Origin: Candidatus Zipacnadia bacterium
GTDB taxonomy: Bacteria > Armatimonadota > Zipacnadia > Zipacnadales > UBA5352
Direction of reading: 5' to 3'
NCBI GenBank assembly: GCA_029820945.1
Contig: JALGUJ010000044.1
Span: 1 to 34,101 of the forward strand
Length of the DNA stretch: 34,101 bases
Both the position numbers and the translations under genes were made by a program. Below are positions 33,901-34,101 of this stretch, piece after piece (within the stretch, counting starts at the first letter, position 1; each line of letters begins with the position of its first letter). Below the pieces are notes generated by a model that did no database searches, was not told the DNA's origin, and was given only the letters and a program-made list of their open reading frames with translations.

Positions 33901-34101
33901 GGGGGAGCGTGCTGATGCTGGCCTGCATCGCAGCGACCGCCGCCTGGGCGCAGTACGGCCCTCGTGAGCTGCGCCCGTACCTGGCCCTTAACGGGGAGGA
34001 GATCGACCCGTCGCCGGTCCAGATGCAGCGCGCGGATGATCGCATCTCCGTCGAGTTCGAGGCCCCGGAGGACGGCACCTATCGCGTCGGCCTGGCGCTG
34101 A
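33897..34101 (+). CDS. Secreted protein, 3' end cut by window
   Basis: A reading frame opens with GTG 33897, overlapping the previous stop (GTGA), and stays open for 68 codons to the window end. It begins with a good signal peptide (MRGSVLMLACIAATAAWAQ), then YGPRELRPYLALNGEEIDP and a strand-like stretch ending YRVGLAL, which resembles the first strands of a beta-sandwich domain. It continues the LamG/glycosidase-like operon as its third secreted member. The function cannot be told from this fragment. GGGGAT just upstream could serve as ribosome site. Confidence 0.7.
   Translation, partial: MRGSVLMLACIAATAAWAQYGPRELRPYLALNGEEIDPSPVQMQRADDRISVEFEAPEDGTYRVGLAL

Overview
The window is very GC-rich, densely coding and entirely chromosomal in character. 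It suggests a diderm (two-membrane) environmental bacterium, most likely from an uncultured or little-cultured lineage such as Armatimonadota or a similar group. Three things point that way: secretins and an Mla lipid-transport system, which imply an outer membrane; an MlaD that carries its own C-terminal beta-barrel-like domain, a form described from diderm relatives of Firmicutes; and sulfatases and large secreted glycosidase-like proteins next to a prepilin-type protein ending in an H-x-DG-like tail. The phylum is an inference. No rRNA, tRNA, CRISPR array, insertion sequence or phage gene was seen.

Layout. 50-4886 (minus strand): a zinc-ribbon membrane protein, a stand-alone piece of the GyrA C-terminal propeller followed by a clear hairpin terminator, and a 1029-residue secreted glycosidase-like protein with two copies of one carbohydrate-binding-like module. 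5038-9935 (plus): a structured leader and three overlapping, paralogous secretin-family genes. 10000-11355 (minus): a sulfatase-fold enzyme with Thr where the formylglycine Cys/Ser should be. 11541-12350 (plus): LarE. 12371-14827 (minus): a prepilin-like protein, a polytopic glycosyltransferase-like protein and a methyltransferase in one likely operon. 14859-17881 (plus): an SH3-like/AMIN/amidase_3 cell-wall amidase and an orphan FHA-GAF histidine kinase.

17928-28627 (minus) is one long co-directional housekeeping block in the order mlaE-mlaF-mlaD-rplI-dnaB-purD-purE-purF-purM-membrane protein. It has several 4-base stop/start overlaps and a consensus-like sigma70 promoter at its head. It joins lipid transport across the envelope, ribosomal protein L9, the replicative helicase and four steps of purine synthesis. 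28849-34101 is a second polysaccharide-related region: a canonical formylglycine (Cys-type) sulfatase on minus, divergent from a translationally coupled plus-strand operon of a LamG-like lectin, an 892-residue glycosidase-like protein related in architecture to the 1797-4886 protein, and a third secreted protein cut by the window end.

The most unusual items are the tandem triple secretin locus without other secretion-machine genes, the stand-alone two-blade GyrA-CTD protein, the MlaD-barrel fusion, the glycosidase-like protein with a binding module apparently inserted into its catalytic part, and the Thr-type sulfatase homologue.
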